Shown here piece by piece: positions 9,078 through 17,126 of a DNA stretch of 39,719 nt. The stretch lies in NCBI GenBank assembly GCA_902803805.1, contig CADCRH010000078.1, positions 1-39,719 of the forward strand. The letters are read 5' to 3'. Position numbers and translations under genes: made by a program. Under the pieces are notes generated by a model, which was given only the letters and a program-made list of their open reading frames with translations, was not told the origin of the DNA and did not search any database. Positions within the stretch are counted from its first letter, which is position 1. Every line of letters starts with the position of its first letter. Source of the stretch: an uncultured Ruminococcus sp. Its GTDB lineage: Bacteria; Bacillota; Clostridia; Oscillospirales; Acutalibacteraceae.

Positions 9078-10256
9078 ATGAGTTTTGAACAGATAAAAAA
9101 CGACGAACAGCAGTATATGATGCACACTTACGGCAGATTCAACACAGCGTTGGTGAGCGGTAAAGGTGCGGTTGCCAAGGATGTTGACGGAAAAGAATAT
9201 ATTGACTTTACTAGCGGTATCGGTGTGAACTGTCTGGGCTACTGCGACGATGGTTGGGTGAAAGCCGTTACCGAACAGGCGGCAACACTTCAGCATATCT
9301 CCAATCTTTATTATTCGCCGCTTCAAACCGAGGTTTCCAAAAAATTGATCGAGCTGACGGGCTTTGATAAAGTTTTTCTCTGCAATTCGGGTGCGGAAGC
9401 CAACGAGTGTGCCATCAAAATCGCAAGAAAATACAGTTATGACAAATACGGCGAGGGCAGACAGAAAATCGTTACTCTTGTCAATTCGTTCCACGGCAGA
9501 ACCGTCACCACTCTTGCCGCAACGGGACAGGATGTATTTCATAATTTCTTTTTCCCTTTTACCGAGGGTTTTGAGTATGCGGAAGCCAATCATATAAAAG
9601 ACCTTGTTCGCAAAACCGATGATGACAGTGTTTGTGCCGTATTTGTGGAATTGGTGCAGGGCGAGGGCGGTGTAATGCCGCTGACTAAAGAATTTGTCAA
9701 CGCTGTTGCGGAGATCTGCAAAGAAAAAGATCTGCTCTTTATGGTTGACGAGGTGCAGACAGGCGTTTCCAGAACGGGAGCGGTTTATTGCTATCAGAAC
9801 TACGGTGTTTCTCCCGACGTGATCACTTCCGCAAAGGGTCTTGGCGGCGGTGTGCCAATAGGTGCGTGTCTTTGCAATGAAAAGACTGCCAATGTACTGA
9901 CAGCAGGAACGCACGGCACAACGTTCGGCGGCAATCCGATCGCGTGTGCGGCAGCAAAAGAAATTCTTTCAAGAGTGACGACCCCCGAATTCCTTGCAGA
10001 CGTGAACCGCAAGGGCGACTATTTCCGCAAAGAACTGGCAAAAATCGGCAACGTGAAGAAAATCACGGGAATGGGTCTGATGATAGGCATTGAAACCGAA
10101 AAGGACAATGCAAAGGAAATCGCACAAAAATGTGTTGAAAACGGACTTCTCGTTCTGACGGCAAAGAATATGCTCAGACTTCTTCCGCCGCTGACGATCA
10201 CCTATGACGAAATCGACAAAGGACTGGCAGTCCTGAAAAATGTAATGGAGGCTTAA
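9078..10256 (+). CDS. argD: Acetylornithine aminotransferase
   Basis: PLP-dependent transamination of N-acetylglutamate semialdehyde to N-acetylornithine with glutamate. The 392-residue class III aminotransferase has DEVQTG at 224-229 and the Schiff-base lysine Lys253 in SAKGLGGG. Operon context with argC/J/B separates it from other class III enzymes. An in-frame TTG at 9060 exists, but GGAGG at 9066-9070 and the family N-terminus point to ATG 9078. Confidence 0.96.
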   Translation: MSFEQIKNDEQQYMMHTYGRFNTALVSGKGAVAKDVDGKEYIDFTSGIGVNCLGYCDDGWVKAVTEQAATLQHISNLYYSPLQTEVSKKLIELTGFDKVFLCNSGAEANECAIKIARKYSYDKYGEGRQKIVTLVNSFHGRTVTTLAATGQDVFHNFFFPFTEGFEYAEANHIKDLVRKTDDDSVCAVFVELVQGEGGVMPLTKEFVNAVAEICKEKDLLFMVDEVQTGVSRTGAVYCYQNYGVSPDVITSAKGLGGGVPIGACLCNEKTANVLTAGTHGTTFGGNPIACAAAKEILSRVTTPEFLADVNRKGDYFRKELAKIGNVKKITGMGLMIGIETEKDNAKEIAQKCVENGLLVLTAKNMLRLLPPLTITYDEIDKGLAVLKNVMEA

Positions 10257-10258
10257 TA

Positions 10259-11164
10259 ATGAAACATCTTTTAAAAATGCTTGATCTCTCTTCGGAGGAG
10301 ATCACAGAAATTCTCAATCTTGCCGACCAACTGAAATATGAAAAGAAGCACGGTATTCCGCATAGACTTCTTGAAGGCAAATCGCTCGGACTGATATTTG
10401 AAAAGGCATCCACACGTACCAGAGTTTCTTTTGAAACAGGTATATATCAGCTGGGCGGTCAGCCGATTTTCCTTTCCTCAAAGGATATGCAGATCGGCAG
10501 AGGCGAACCCGTACAGGATACGGCAAGAGTGCTTTCACGTTATCTTGACGGTATAATGATCCGTACCTTTGAGCAGAAGGAAGTGGAAGATCTTGCAAAA
10601 TACGGCAGTATTCCGATCATCAATGGTCTGACGGATTTCTGTCATCCTTGCCAGATTCTCGCAGACCTTATGACGATCCGTGAGTATAAAGGCAAGCTTG
10701 ACGGACTGAAAATGTCCTTTATCGGTGACGGCAACAATATGATGAATTCTCTCATTGTCGGAGCGCTCAAAACAGGAATGTCAATTTCGGTTGCTTGTCC
10801 GGAAGGCTATGACCCCGACCAGCAGGTGCTTGATTTTGCGAAAGAATACGGTGATAAATTTGAGCTGTTCCGCACACCGAAAGAAGCGGTTGTCGATGCC
10901 GATGTTGTTATTACGGACGTATGGGCATCAATGGGACAGGAAGGCGAAGCCGAGAAGAGAAAGAAAGCCTTTGAGGGCTATCAGATCAATGCCGAGTTGA
11001 TGTCGCTGGCAAAGCCCGATGCAATGGTGCAGCACTGTCTGCCGGCACACCGCGGCGAAGAAATCACCGAGGAGGTCTTTGAAGCACACGCAGACGAAAT
11101 TTTTGAGGAAGCAGAAAACAGACTTCACGCACAAAAAGCCGTTATGGTAAAATGCCTGGGCTGA
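10259..11164 (+). CDS. argF: Ornithine carbamoyltransferase
   Basis: Forms citrulline from ornithine and carbamoyl phosphate. The 301-residue protein has the carbamoyl-phosphate motif STRTR at 51-55, HPCQ at 129-132 and the ornithine-loop motif HCLPAHRGEE at 259-268. It starts two bases after the argD stop and is the last gene of the arginine operon, followed at once by a strong terminator. The carAB genes that supply carbamoyl phosphate are not in the window. Confidence 0.97.
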   Translation: MKHLLKMLDLSSEEITEILNLADQLKYEKKHGIPHRLLEGKSLGLIFEKASTRTRVSFETGIYQLGGQPIFLSSKDMQIGRGEPVQDTARVLSRYLDGIMIRTFEQKEVEDLAKYGSIPIINGLTDFCHPCQILADLMTIREYKGKLDGLKMSFIGDGNNMMNSLIVGALKTGMSISVACPEGYDPDQQVLDFAKEYGDKFELFRTPKEAVVDADVVITDVWASMGQEGEAEKRKKAFEGYQINAELMSLAKPDAMVQHCLPAHRGEEITEEVFEAHADEIFEEAENRLHAQKAVMVKCLG

Positions 11165-11184
11165 TGAAAGATTGACCCGAACTG

Positions 11185-11218
11185 AAAAGCCGACTGCCGA
11201 AAAAAGCGGTCGGCTTTT
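11185..11218 (+). terminator. Intrinsic terminator of the arginine operon
   Basis: A 13-base-pair stem (11185-11197 with 11206-11218, one G-T pair) encloses an A-rich 8-base loop and ends in TTTT. It starts 20 bases after argF. Only 27 bases separate it from the next gene, leaving no room for a promoter between them. Confidence 0.85.
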
Positions 11219-11245
11219 GATCAATGAATCGAAAGGAATGTGTTT

Positions 11246-13000
11246 ATGTATCTTGAAAAAATTAGCGCCCCGTCCGATGTCAAACAACTGAACATTGAAG
11301 AACGCAGACAGCTTGCGCAGGAAATGCGTGACGCTCTTTTAAAGCGTTTAAGTGCGCACGGCGGACATTTCGGACCGAATTTCGGTATGGTAGAGGCAAC
11401 GATCGCCTTACATTATGTTTTTGATTCTCCGACGGATAAAATCATATTTGATGTTTCCCATCAAAGCTATCCGCATAAAATGCTGACGGGAAGAAAGGAT
11501 GCCTATTTATATCCGGAAAGATATGATGATGTGTCGGGCTATAGCTGTCCCGAAGAAAGTGAACACGACTTTTTCGAGATAGGTCATACTTCAACGTCCA
11601 TCTCTCTTGCCTGCGGTATGGCAAAAGCGAGAGATATTACGGGCGGTAAAGGAAACGTGATCGCCGTGATCGGTGACGGGTCATTAAGCGGCGGAGAAGC
11701 ATTGGAAGGATTGGATGTTGCCGCCGAGCTGAACAGTAACTTTATTGTGGTTGTCAACGATAACGATATGTCGATCGCAGAGAATCACGGCGGTATGTAC
11801 CGGAATCTGAAGGAGCTGCGCGATACCAACGGAACCGCCGCAAATAACATCTTCAAGGCAATGGGACTGGAATATGTTTATGTAGGTGAGGGAAACAATA
11901 TCGACGCACTCATAGCAGCCTTTGAAAGTGTGAAAGATACCCAAAAGCCCGTAGCCGTACATATTTATACGCAAAAGGGAAAGGGCTATCAGCCTGCCGA
12001 GGAAAATAAAGAAAACTGGCATTGGTGTATGCCGTTTGATGTGGAAACGGGCGAGTCGAAATTCCATTTTGACGGCGAAGATTACGGAACACTGACCGCC
12101 GATTATCTTTTGAAGAAGATGGAGAAAGACCCGTCGGTGCTTGCAATCACCTCCGCCACTCCGACTGTTTTTGGTTTTACAAAGGATAAGCGTGAAAAAG
12201 CAGGCAGTCAGTTTGTTGATGTAGGCATTGCAGAGGAAACCGCTGTTGCGCTTGCTTCGGGTGTAGCGAAAAACGGGGCAAAGCCGGTTTACGGTGTCTA
12301 TAGTACATTTTTGCAGAGAACCTATGACCAGATCTCACAGGACGTATGTATCAACAAAAGTGCAGTAACCTTTCTTGTCTATGCCGCTTCGGTATGGGGA
12401 ATGAACGATGTGACACATTTGGGAATCTATGATATACCGATGATTTCCAACATTCCGAATCTGGTCTATCTTGCGCCGACCTGCAAGGAAGAATATTTTG
12501 CGATGACGGAGTGGGCGATAGAGCAAAATAAATACCCTGTTGCCGTCAGAGTTCCGTCCAACGGCGTAATAAAGTCCGGCAGGGAATTCCCGACAGACTA
12601 CAACACACTCAACAAATTTGAGATCACCAGACAGGGAAAAGAAGTTGCGGTGATTGCAGTCGGTGACTTTTATCAAATCGGTGAAGCCACCGTTTCGGCT
12701 CTTGCGGAAAAAGGCATTGAAGCAACGCTCATTAATCCGAGATTTATTTCGGGCATTGATAAGACACTTCTTGAGGAACTGAAAAAGGAACATAAAATTG
12801 TCGTAACACTGGAGGACGGTATTCTTAGCGGCGGCTTTGGCGAAAAAATCGCAGGTTATTATGGTACTTCCGAGATAAAGGTACTCAACTACGGTTTCAA
12901 GAAGACGTTTCTTGACCGATACAATGCCGATGAAATTCTAAAAGAAAACCGGATCACTCCCGAACTTATCACAGAAGACTGTCTGTTTCTTTTAAAATAA
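11246..13000 (+). CDS. DXS-like thiamine-diphosphate enzyme (divergent 1-deoxyxylulose-5-phosphate synthase paralogue)
   Basis: A 584-residue member of the DXS/transketolase family. The ThDP motif runs from GDGS (143-146) to NDND (171-174). GHTSTSIS (113-120) and the catalytic glutamate Glu330 (VGIAEE) are present. Canonical DXS (about 620 residues) makes 1-deoxyxylulose 5-phosphate from pyruvate and glyceraldehyde 3-phosphate. Here the usual 'IDRAG..GADGxTHQG' block reads 'VYAASVWGMNDVTHLG': the histidine (His391) is kept, but the phosphate-contacting Arg is Ala380 and the Asp is Asn387. The substrate may therefore differ. ATG 11246 is preferred over GTG 11240, as AAAGGA lies eight bases before it. 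With no promoter visible, transcription probably comes from read-through or from within argF. Confidence 0.75.
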   Translation: MYLEKISAPSDVKQLNIEERRQLAQEMRDALLKRLSAHGGHFGPNFGMVEATIALHYVFDSPTDKIIFDVSHQSYPHKMLTGRKDAYLYPERYDDVSGYSCPEESEHDFFEIGHTSTSISLACGMAKARDITGGKGNVIAVIGDGSLSGGEALEGLDVAAELNSNFIVVVNDNDMSIAENHGGMYRNLKELRDTNGTAANNIFKAMGLEYVYVGEGNNIDALIAAFESVKDTQKPVAVHIYTQKGKGYQPAEENKENWHWCMPFDVETGESKFHFDGEDYGTLTADYLLKKMEKDPSVLAITSATPTVFGFTKDKREKAGSQFVDVGIAEETAVALASGVAKNGAKPVYGVYSTFLQRTYDQISQDVCINKSAVTFLVYAASVWGMNDVTHLGIYDIPMISNIPNLVYLAPTCKEEYFAMTEWAIEQNKYPVAVRVPSNGVIKSGREFPTDYNTLNKFEITRQGKEVAVIAVGDFYQIGEATVSALAEKGIEATLINPRFISGIDKTLLEELKKEHKIVVTLEDGILSGGFGEKIAGYYGTSEIKVLNYGFKKTFLDRYNADEILKENRITPELITEDCLFLLK

Positions 13001-13017
13001 AATACAGTGCGTTTTGG

Positions 13018-13064
13018 AATGCGTTTTCTTTGTATGCTTTTTGGGCAGCAAAAGGAAACGCATT
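13018..13064 (+). terminator. Terminator hairpin after the DXS-like gene
   Basis: A 14-base-pair stem (13018-13031 with 13051-13064, one T-G pair) is followed by TT and a short T-rich run. It separates the DXS-like gene from the next promoter. Confidence 0.75.
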
Positions 13065-13184
13065 TTCATTGAATTCTTGTACAATTATGATTCTACATAT
13101 TTTCATATTTTGTATAGGATTCAAAAAGTTTAAAATTACTCTCAAAAAACATATGAAAAAGGCGGTTTTTCGGCTTTATGACAC

Positions 13185-13213
13185 TTGACGCATTAAAATA
13201 AAAAATGTAAAAT
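13185..13213 (+). promoter_or_regulatory. Promoter of the EctB-like/ATP-grasp cassette
   Basis: TTGACG (13185-13190), 17 bases, TAAAAT (13208-13213), then 56 bases to the start codon. The surrounding A/T-rich sequence supports a sigma-A promoter. Confidence 0.65.
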
Positions 13214-13269
13214 ATGCTTGTAATATTTTGAATGATATTATTAATAATCTGAAACGGAGATATGTTACA

Positions 13270-14532
13270 ATGAATACATCTGTGTTTGAAAACTATGAAT
13301 CCGAAGTACGTTCCTACTGCCGGCATTTTCCGACTGTTTTTCAAAAAGCAAAGGGTGCTGATTTTATCGACGAGGACGGAAATAAATATATCGACTTTTT
13401 CTGTGGAGCAGGTGCCGTTAACTACGGTCATAACAATCCCGAAATCAAGGCAAAACTGATCGAATATCTTCAGAATGACGGAATTATGCACGCTCTTGAT
13501 ATGTACACCGTACCGAAAAGAGAGTTTATTGAAACATTTGAGGAAAAGATTTTGAAGCCCCGTCATCTTGACTATAAAATAATGTTCCCCGGTCCTACGG
13601 GAACAAACGCAAATGAAGCGGCACTCAAACTGGCACGTAAGGTTAAAAAGCGTCAGAATGTTTTTGCATTGATGGGCGCTTTCCACGGTATGACACTCGG
13701 TTCGCTGTCGCTGACAACCGATAAAACATCAAGAAAGGGTGCGGGTGTACCGCTCAATAATGTTACATTTATTCCTGCTCCGTATATGTTCCCCGAACTG
13801 GATACGGTTGCCTATATGCAAAGACTGATTGATGACGACCACAGCGGTGTTGAAAAGCCTGCTGCACTCTTTATTGAAACGATTCAGGCTGAGGGCGGTA
13901 TTCGCGTACTTGATATCGAATGGCTTCAGAGAGTCAGAAAGTTCTGTGACGACAACGATATTCTTCTTGCAGTTGACGAAGTACAGGTAGGCTGCTGCCG
14001 AAGCGGCGAATTCTTCTCCTTCCAGCGTGCAGGAATCCAACCCGACATTGTTACAATGTCAAAATCGATCGGTGGTTATGGCTTCCCGCTTGCCATCACG
14101 CTCTTTAAGCCGGAACTGGATATTTGGACACCGGGCGAGCATAACGGAACCTTCCGCGGCAATCAGATGTCCTTTGTAGCAGCAAAAGCAGCACTTGACT
14201 ATATGCTCGAAAACAATATCGAGGAAGAAACCAAGAGAAAAGGCGAAATCGTCAAGAACTTTATCGAGAAAGAGATCCTTCCGCTCGATTCACGCCTTGA
14301 ACTTCGCGGCAGAGGTCTGATCTGGGGAGTTGAATTCGGTAATATCCCTGTAAATGGTCTTGCCGACAGAGTGGAAGAAAAGTGCTTTGAATACGGTCTT
14401 ATCATTGAGGGAGCAGGCAGAAAGAACTCCGTTGTCAAACTGATGCCGCCGCTTGTTATCAGTGACGAAGAACTGGTGGAGGGTATGAGCATTATCAAGA
14501 GATCCGTTCAGGAAATTCTTGCAGCACTGTAA
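13270..14532 (+). CDS. EctB-like diaminobutyrate-2-oxoglutarate aminotransferase
   Basis: A 420-residue class III PLP aminotransferase. The N-terminus (ESEVRSYCRHFPTVF, about 10-24), FCGAGAVNYGHNNP and PGPTGTNANEAA (107-118) closely follow EctB/diaminobutyrate aminotransferases. These convert aspartate semialdehyde and glutamate to L-2,4-diaminobutyrate. The PLP lysine is Lys265 (MSKSIGG) and the DEVQVG block is at 236-241. EctA and EctC are absent, so ectoine is not the evident product; the partner is an ATP-grasp enzyme 24 bases downstream. The frame extends back to 13228, but the ATG at 13270 matches the family start and has GGAG ten bases upstream. Confidence 0.85.
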   Translation: MNTSVFENYESEVRSYCRHFPTVFQKAKGADFIDEDGNKYIDFFCGAGAVNYGHNNPEIKAKLIEYLQNDGIMHALDMYTVPKREFIETFEEKILKPRHLDYKIMFPGPTGTNANEAALKLARKVKKRQNVFALMGAFHGMTLGSLSLTTDKTSRKGAGVPLNNVTFIPAPYMFPELDTVAYMQRLIDDDHSGVEKPAALFIETIQAEGGIRVLDIEWLQRVRKFCDDNDILLAVDEVQVGCCRSGEFFSFQRAGIQPDIVTMSKSIGGYGFPLAITLFKPELDIWTPGEHNGTFRGNQMSFVAAKAALDYMLENNIEEETKRKGEIVKNFIEKEILPLDSRLELRGRGLIWGVEFGNIPVNGLADRVEEKCFEYGLIIEGAGRKNSVVKLMPPLVISDEELVEGMSIIKRSVQEILAAL

Positions 14533-14556
14533 TTAACAAATAAGTAGGTATGATCA

Positions 14557-15576
14557 ATGAATCTTGGATATATAAAAAGAGTTCTCGGCGGCGCCAGCTT
14601 TCAGAAAATGAAGGACGCCATCAACGTTGTGAACGAAAAATCGGGCAAAAACAAATTGCTGACATTTTTCGATATGCTCGGCTGTAGTCTGAAATACGGC
14701 GCAGGCTATAACGACTATATCATTTTTGAATTTTACAAAATCAAGGCAAAACAGCGCAAAACCTATCTGACAAGACTGAAAAACAAAAGAATGGTAATGA
14801 CGCTCAACGACGAAAAATATTCTTATATTTTCGATGAAAAAAATGTCTTTGACAAAAAATTCAAAGATTTTATGGGACGTGAAATTATCGACCTTGCCGA
14901 TATAGGCTATCCCGAATTTGAAAAATTCGTTGAGGGCAAGGAGGACTTTTTTGCAAAGCCGTATATCGGTGAAAGCGGAAAGGGAATCGAAAAAATCCAC
15001 GTTGCCGATTACCAATCGACCGAGGAGCTTTACCAATACATCACCGATCCTGAAAAGAACTTCGGTGTGATCGAGGAAGTTATCGTTCAGCACCCACAGG
15101 TATCGAAAATTTATCCGTACTCGCTCAACTGTTTGAGAGTTGTCACGCTTGTGAATAACGGTGAAGCACACATTCTGTACTCCGTATTTAAAATGGGCAA
15201 TAACGGCAAATTTGTCGATAACCTTGAAAACGGCGGTCTTGCCTGTCATTTTGACCTTGACAAGGGTATGATCACAGGACAGGGACATACCTCGGCGCTG
15301 ATCAACTATGACGCGCACCCGTCAACGGGGATTCCGTTTGTGGGTTATGAGCTTCCGTATATGGACGAGGTAAAGGAGATGGTGAAGAAAGCCGCAATGG
15401 TGATTCCCGAATTCCGTTATGTCGGTTGGGACGTATGCATTACACCCAACGGTCCTGCTATCGTGGAGGGCAACGATTATCCGGCATATGATTTTCCGCA
15501 GCTTCCCGATGACGATAAGCCCAGAATCGGACTGATCCCGCTGATCGAAAGCTTCGGTATCAAAGTTAAAAAATAA
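14557..15576 (+). CDS. ATP-grasp ligase (sugar-transfer-associated type)
   Basis: A 339-residue ATP-grasp protein resembling the 'sugar-transfer-associated' ATP-grasp family, which is found in exopolysaccharide and small-molecule clusters. The nucleotide-binding lysine lies in FFAKPYIGESGKG (Lys134, glycine loop 138-143). Adenine-contacting 'VIEEVIVQHP' is at 171-180. Metal-ligand positions are probably Asp292, Glu304 and Asn306 (IVEGNDYP). Such enzymes couple a carboxylate to an amine through an acyl phosphate. Next to a diaminobutyrate-forming enzyme, diaminobutyrate is a plausible amine substrate, which is inference. The ribosome binding site is weak. A terminator follows. Confidence 0.75.
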   Translation: MNLGYIKRVLGGASFQKMKDAINVVNEKSGKNKLLTFFDMLGCSLKYGAGYNDYIIFEFYKIKAKQRKTYLTRLKNKRMVMTLNDEKYSYIFDEKNVFDKKFKDFMGREIIDLADIGYPEFEKFVEGKEDFFAKPYIGESGKGIEKIHVADYQSTEELYQYITDPEKNFGVIEEVIVQHPQVSKIYPYSLNCLRVVTLVNNGEAHILYSVFKMGNNGKFVDNLENGGLACHFDLDKGMITGQGHTSALINYDAHPSTGIPFVGYELPYMDEVKEMVKKAAMVIPEFRYVGWDVCITPNGPAIVEGNDYPAYDFPQLPDDDKPRIGLIPLIESFGIKVKK

Positions 15577-15595
15577 TAAAGAAAAAAGATTTTCG

Positions 15596-15623
15596 GCAGT
15601 ACCGTTTTCGGTACTGCTTTTTT
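15596..15623 (+). terminator. Intrinsic terminator after the ATP-grasp gene
   Basis: A perfect 9-base-pair stem (15596-15604 with 15609-15617) with a TTTT loop and a six-T tract at 15618-15623. Confidence 0.9.
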
Positions 15624-15655
15624 GATAAATATTTGTCAAATTTTAAAATTACCAC

Positions 15656-15684
15656 TTTACATTTTGAAATAAAGCTGTTAAACT
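15656..15684 (+). promoter_or_regulatory. Possible rex promoter
   Basis: TTTACA (15656-15661), 17 bases, TAAACT (15679-15684). The -10 match is modest. Partial Rex half-site-like sequences (TGTTAA overlapping the -10, TTAACAA just upstream of the gene) might reflect autoregulation but do not form a full 18-base Rex operator. Confidence 0.4.
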
Positions 15685-15745
15685 ATAGATACACAACAAT
15701 GACAAAAAATTAACAAAATCTATATCACCGGGGGATTCAGCGAAA

Positions 15746-16393
15746 ATGCATAAATATGAAAATATTTCAGCTCCCGTCATTAAAAGATTACCGCGTTATT
15801 ACCGTTTTTTGGGCGAATTGATAGCCAAGGACGTCACACGGATTTCTTCACGTGAGCTTTCCGATAAAATGGGATTGACCGCCTCGCAGATACGGCAGGA
15901 TCTGAACTGTTTCGGCGGTTTTGGTCAGCAGGGCTACGGCTATTCCGTTCAAAGTCTTTATAATGAAATAGGGCACATTCTCGGACTTGACCATTTGTAC
16001 AGCGCCGTGCTGATCGGAGCAGGTAATCTGGGAAAAGCCGTTGCGGTGCATATGTCCTTTGAAAAACGAGGTTTTAAGCTGATCGGGATTTTTGACAACG
16101 ATAAGAATAAAATAGGAACGACCATACGCGACATTCCTGTTACCGATCTTGACGAACTGGAAGCGTTTTGTACGGAACATCACACCGATGTAGCGATTTT
16201 TTGCGTACCGAAAACCGCCACACCCGAAATTGCCGAAAGACTGTATCGGCTCGGTGTCAAGAATTACTGGAATTTCAGTCATTATGACCTTTCCATCCAT
16301 TACAGCGACATCATTGTTGAAAATGTACATCTTAACGACAGTCTGATGATTCTGTGTTATAAAATTTCCGATGCCAATGACGCACCGAATTGA
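15746..16393 (+). CDS. rex: Redox-sensing transcriptional repressor Rex
   Basis: A 215-residue DNA-binding sensor of the NADH/NAD+ ratio that typically represses fermentation and NADH-reoxidation genes. The N-terminal winged helix (about 1-80) contains the family block SQIRQDLNCFGGFGQQGYGY. The Rossmann motif GAGNLG is at 91-96, and a short C-terminal swapped helix region completes the protein. Length and motifs are canonical. ATG 15746 is preceded by a G-rich ribosome binding site. It is flanked by terminators on both sides, so it is monocistronic. Confidence 0.95.
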   Translation: MHKYENISAPVIKRLPRYYRFLGELIAKDVTRISSRELSDKMGLTASQIRQDLNCFGGFGQQGYGYSVQSLYNEIGHILGLDHLYSAVLIGAGNLGKAVAVHMSFEKRGFKLIGIFDNDKNKIGTTIRDIPVTDLDELEAFCTEHHTDVAIFCVPKTATPEIAERLYRLGVKNYWNFSHYDLSIHYSDIIVENVHLNDSLMILCYKISDANDAPN

Positions 16394-16421
16394 TGCAAAT
16401 TCATTCGTGTTTTATCCTTAA

Positions 16422-16451
16422 CGGTATCCGTGCCAACGGGTATCGTTTTTT
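16422..16451 (+). terminator. Intrinsic terminator of rex
   Basis: A 10-base-pair stem (16422-16431 with 16436-16445, two G-T pairs) with a 4-base loop, followed by six Ts. Confidence 0.85.
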
Positions 16452-16507
16452 ATATCATAAATTTTTCCGTCTGCACATAAGCATTAATAAAAAACGGAGG
16501 AATTGAT

Positions 16508-16780
16508 GTGTCAGATCATATGATTGTTTTGATAAGTTTGGGTGTGTTTATTATCCTTGTGATCATACAAAAAATAATGAGATCGCCGCACCCTGTACGA
16601 AGTGCGGTACTTTCGTCGCTGCTTGGAATTCTGGCATTGGCGGCAGTGAATCTGTGTGCAGGCTTTACATCCGTCTGGATACCGGTCAGCAGACTGTCGC
16701 TTGCGGTTTCGGCAGTGCTCGGTATTCCCGGCGTAACGGCGATGTTAATGATCCATATGATCTTATCTACCTTGACATAA
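16508..16780 (+). CDS. BofA-family small membrane protein
   Basis: A 90-residue, strongly hydrophobic protein with three likely membrane segments (about 4-22, 33-52, 63-85). The pattern 'HPVRSAVLSSLLGILALAAVNL...SLAVSAVLGIPGV' matches the BofA family. In Bacillus, BofA restrains the pro-sigma-K protease SpoIVFB in the mother cell. The start is GTG, with CGGAGG seven bases upstream. The gene ends inside the -35 element of the cobalamin-riboswitch promoter. In this lineage the role may be sporulation-related, but that is inferred from the family. Confidence 0.75.
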   Translation: MSDHMIVLISLGVFIILVIIQKIMRSPHPVRSAVLSSLLGILALAAVNLCAGFTSVWIPVSRLSLAVSAVLGIPGVTAMLMIHMILSTLT

Positions 16781-16800
16781 ACATCAAAATCTGATATAGT
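16772..16800 (+). promoter_or_regulatory. Promoter of the riboswitch/corrinoid-uptake operon
   Basis: A consensus TTGACA (16772-16777), 17 bases, TATAGT (16795-16800). The -35 overlaps the last codons of bofA. Transcription would start a few bases before the riboswitch P1 stem. Confidence 0.8.
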
Positions 16801-16814
16801 TGATAAGTAATAAA

Positions 16815-16962
16815 ATACCGAAACGAGATGCGGTCACGGAGAATTTCTCAATTTTCACATTGACATCTCCGTATAATTGGGAATTCGGTGAAAATCCGAA
16901 GCAACCGTCATTACCGTGAACGGCTCGTGCCGTAAGTCGGAATACTCCCGCATTTTGAGGTA
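16815..16962 (+). promoter_or_regulatory. Cobalamin riboswitch
   Basis: The region carries the conserved B12-aptamer features in order. P1 is formed by TACC (16816-16819) with GGTA (16959-16962), and a closing helix by ATGCGG (16828-16833) with CCGCAT (16948-16953). In between are a GGGAATTCGGTGAAAATCCG core and the 3' segment GTAAGTCGGAATACTCCCGCA, which corresponds to the family's 'AAGTCAGGAGAC-T-GCC' box. This class binds adenosyl- or methylcobalamin and normally represses downstream genes. It lies directly after a promoter and before a terminator hairpin, which fits transcriptional control of the five genes downstream. Confidence 0.85.
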
Positions 16963-17080
16963 ACGCAGTCTTGGACGAAGAAGAAGTGCAGCCGATTTTT
17001 CAGGATAAAATGTTGTCTGTGTCGTATTGCGCTTTTTTGCCCGTCGATATGGTTTTGTTTTGTTTGAGAAAATCAGTTGT

Positions 17081-17114
17081 GCTTTCTTTGTTAATAAACG
17101 GAGAAAGCTTTTTT
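17081..17114 (+). terminator. Riboswitch-controlled intrinsic terminator
   Basis: A 12-base-pair stem (17081-17092 with 17097-17108, two T-G pairs), a 4-base AATA loop and six Ts (17109-17114). It lies about 120 bases after the aptamer and ends four bases before the GGAG of the first gene. It is the likely expression platform, although the competing anti-terminator pairing was not worked out. Confidence 0.8.
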
Positions 17115-17126
17115 ATTGGAGTTTTG

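Noticed and set aside
9057..9914. A 285-codon minus-strand frame opposite argD
   Set aside because: Antisense shadow of a canonical argD; no domain and no plausible ribosome binding site.
15673..15720. Full Rex operator upstream of rex
   Set aside because: Only scattered half-site matches are present; the best 18-base alignment misses three positions in one arm.
16971..17126. Extension of the small basic protein to TTG 16971
   Set aside because: It would translate across the riboswitch-linked terminator; GGAG before ATG 17127 is a better start.
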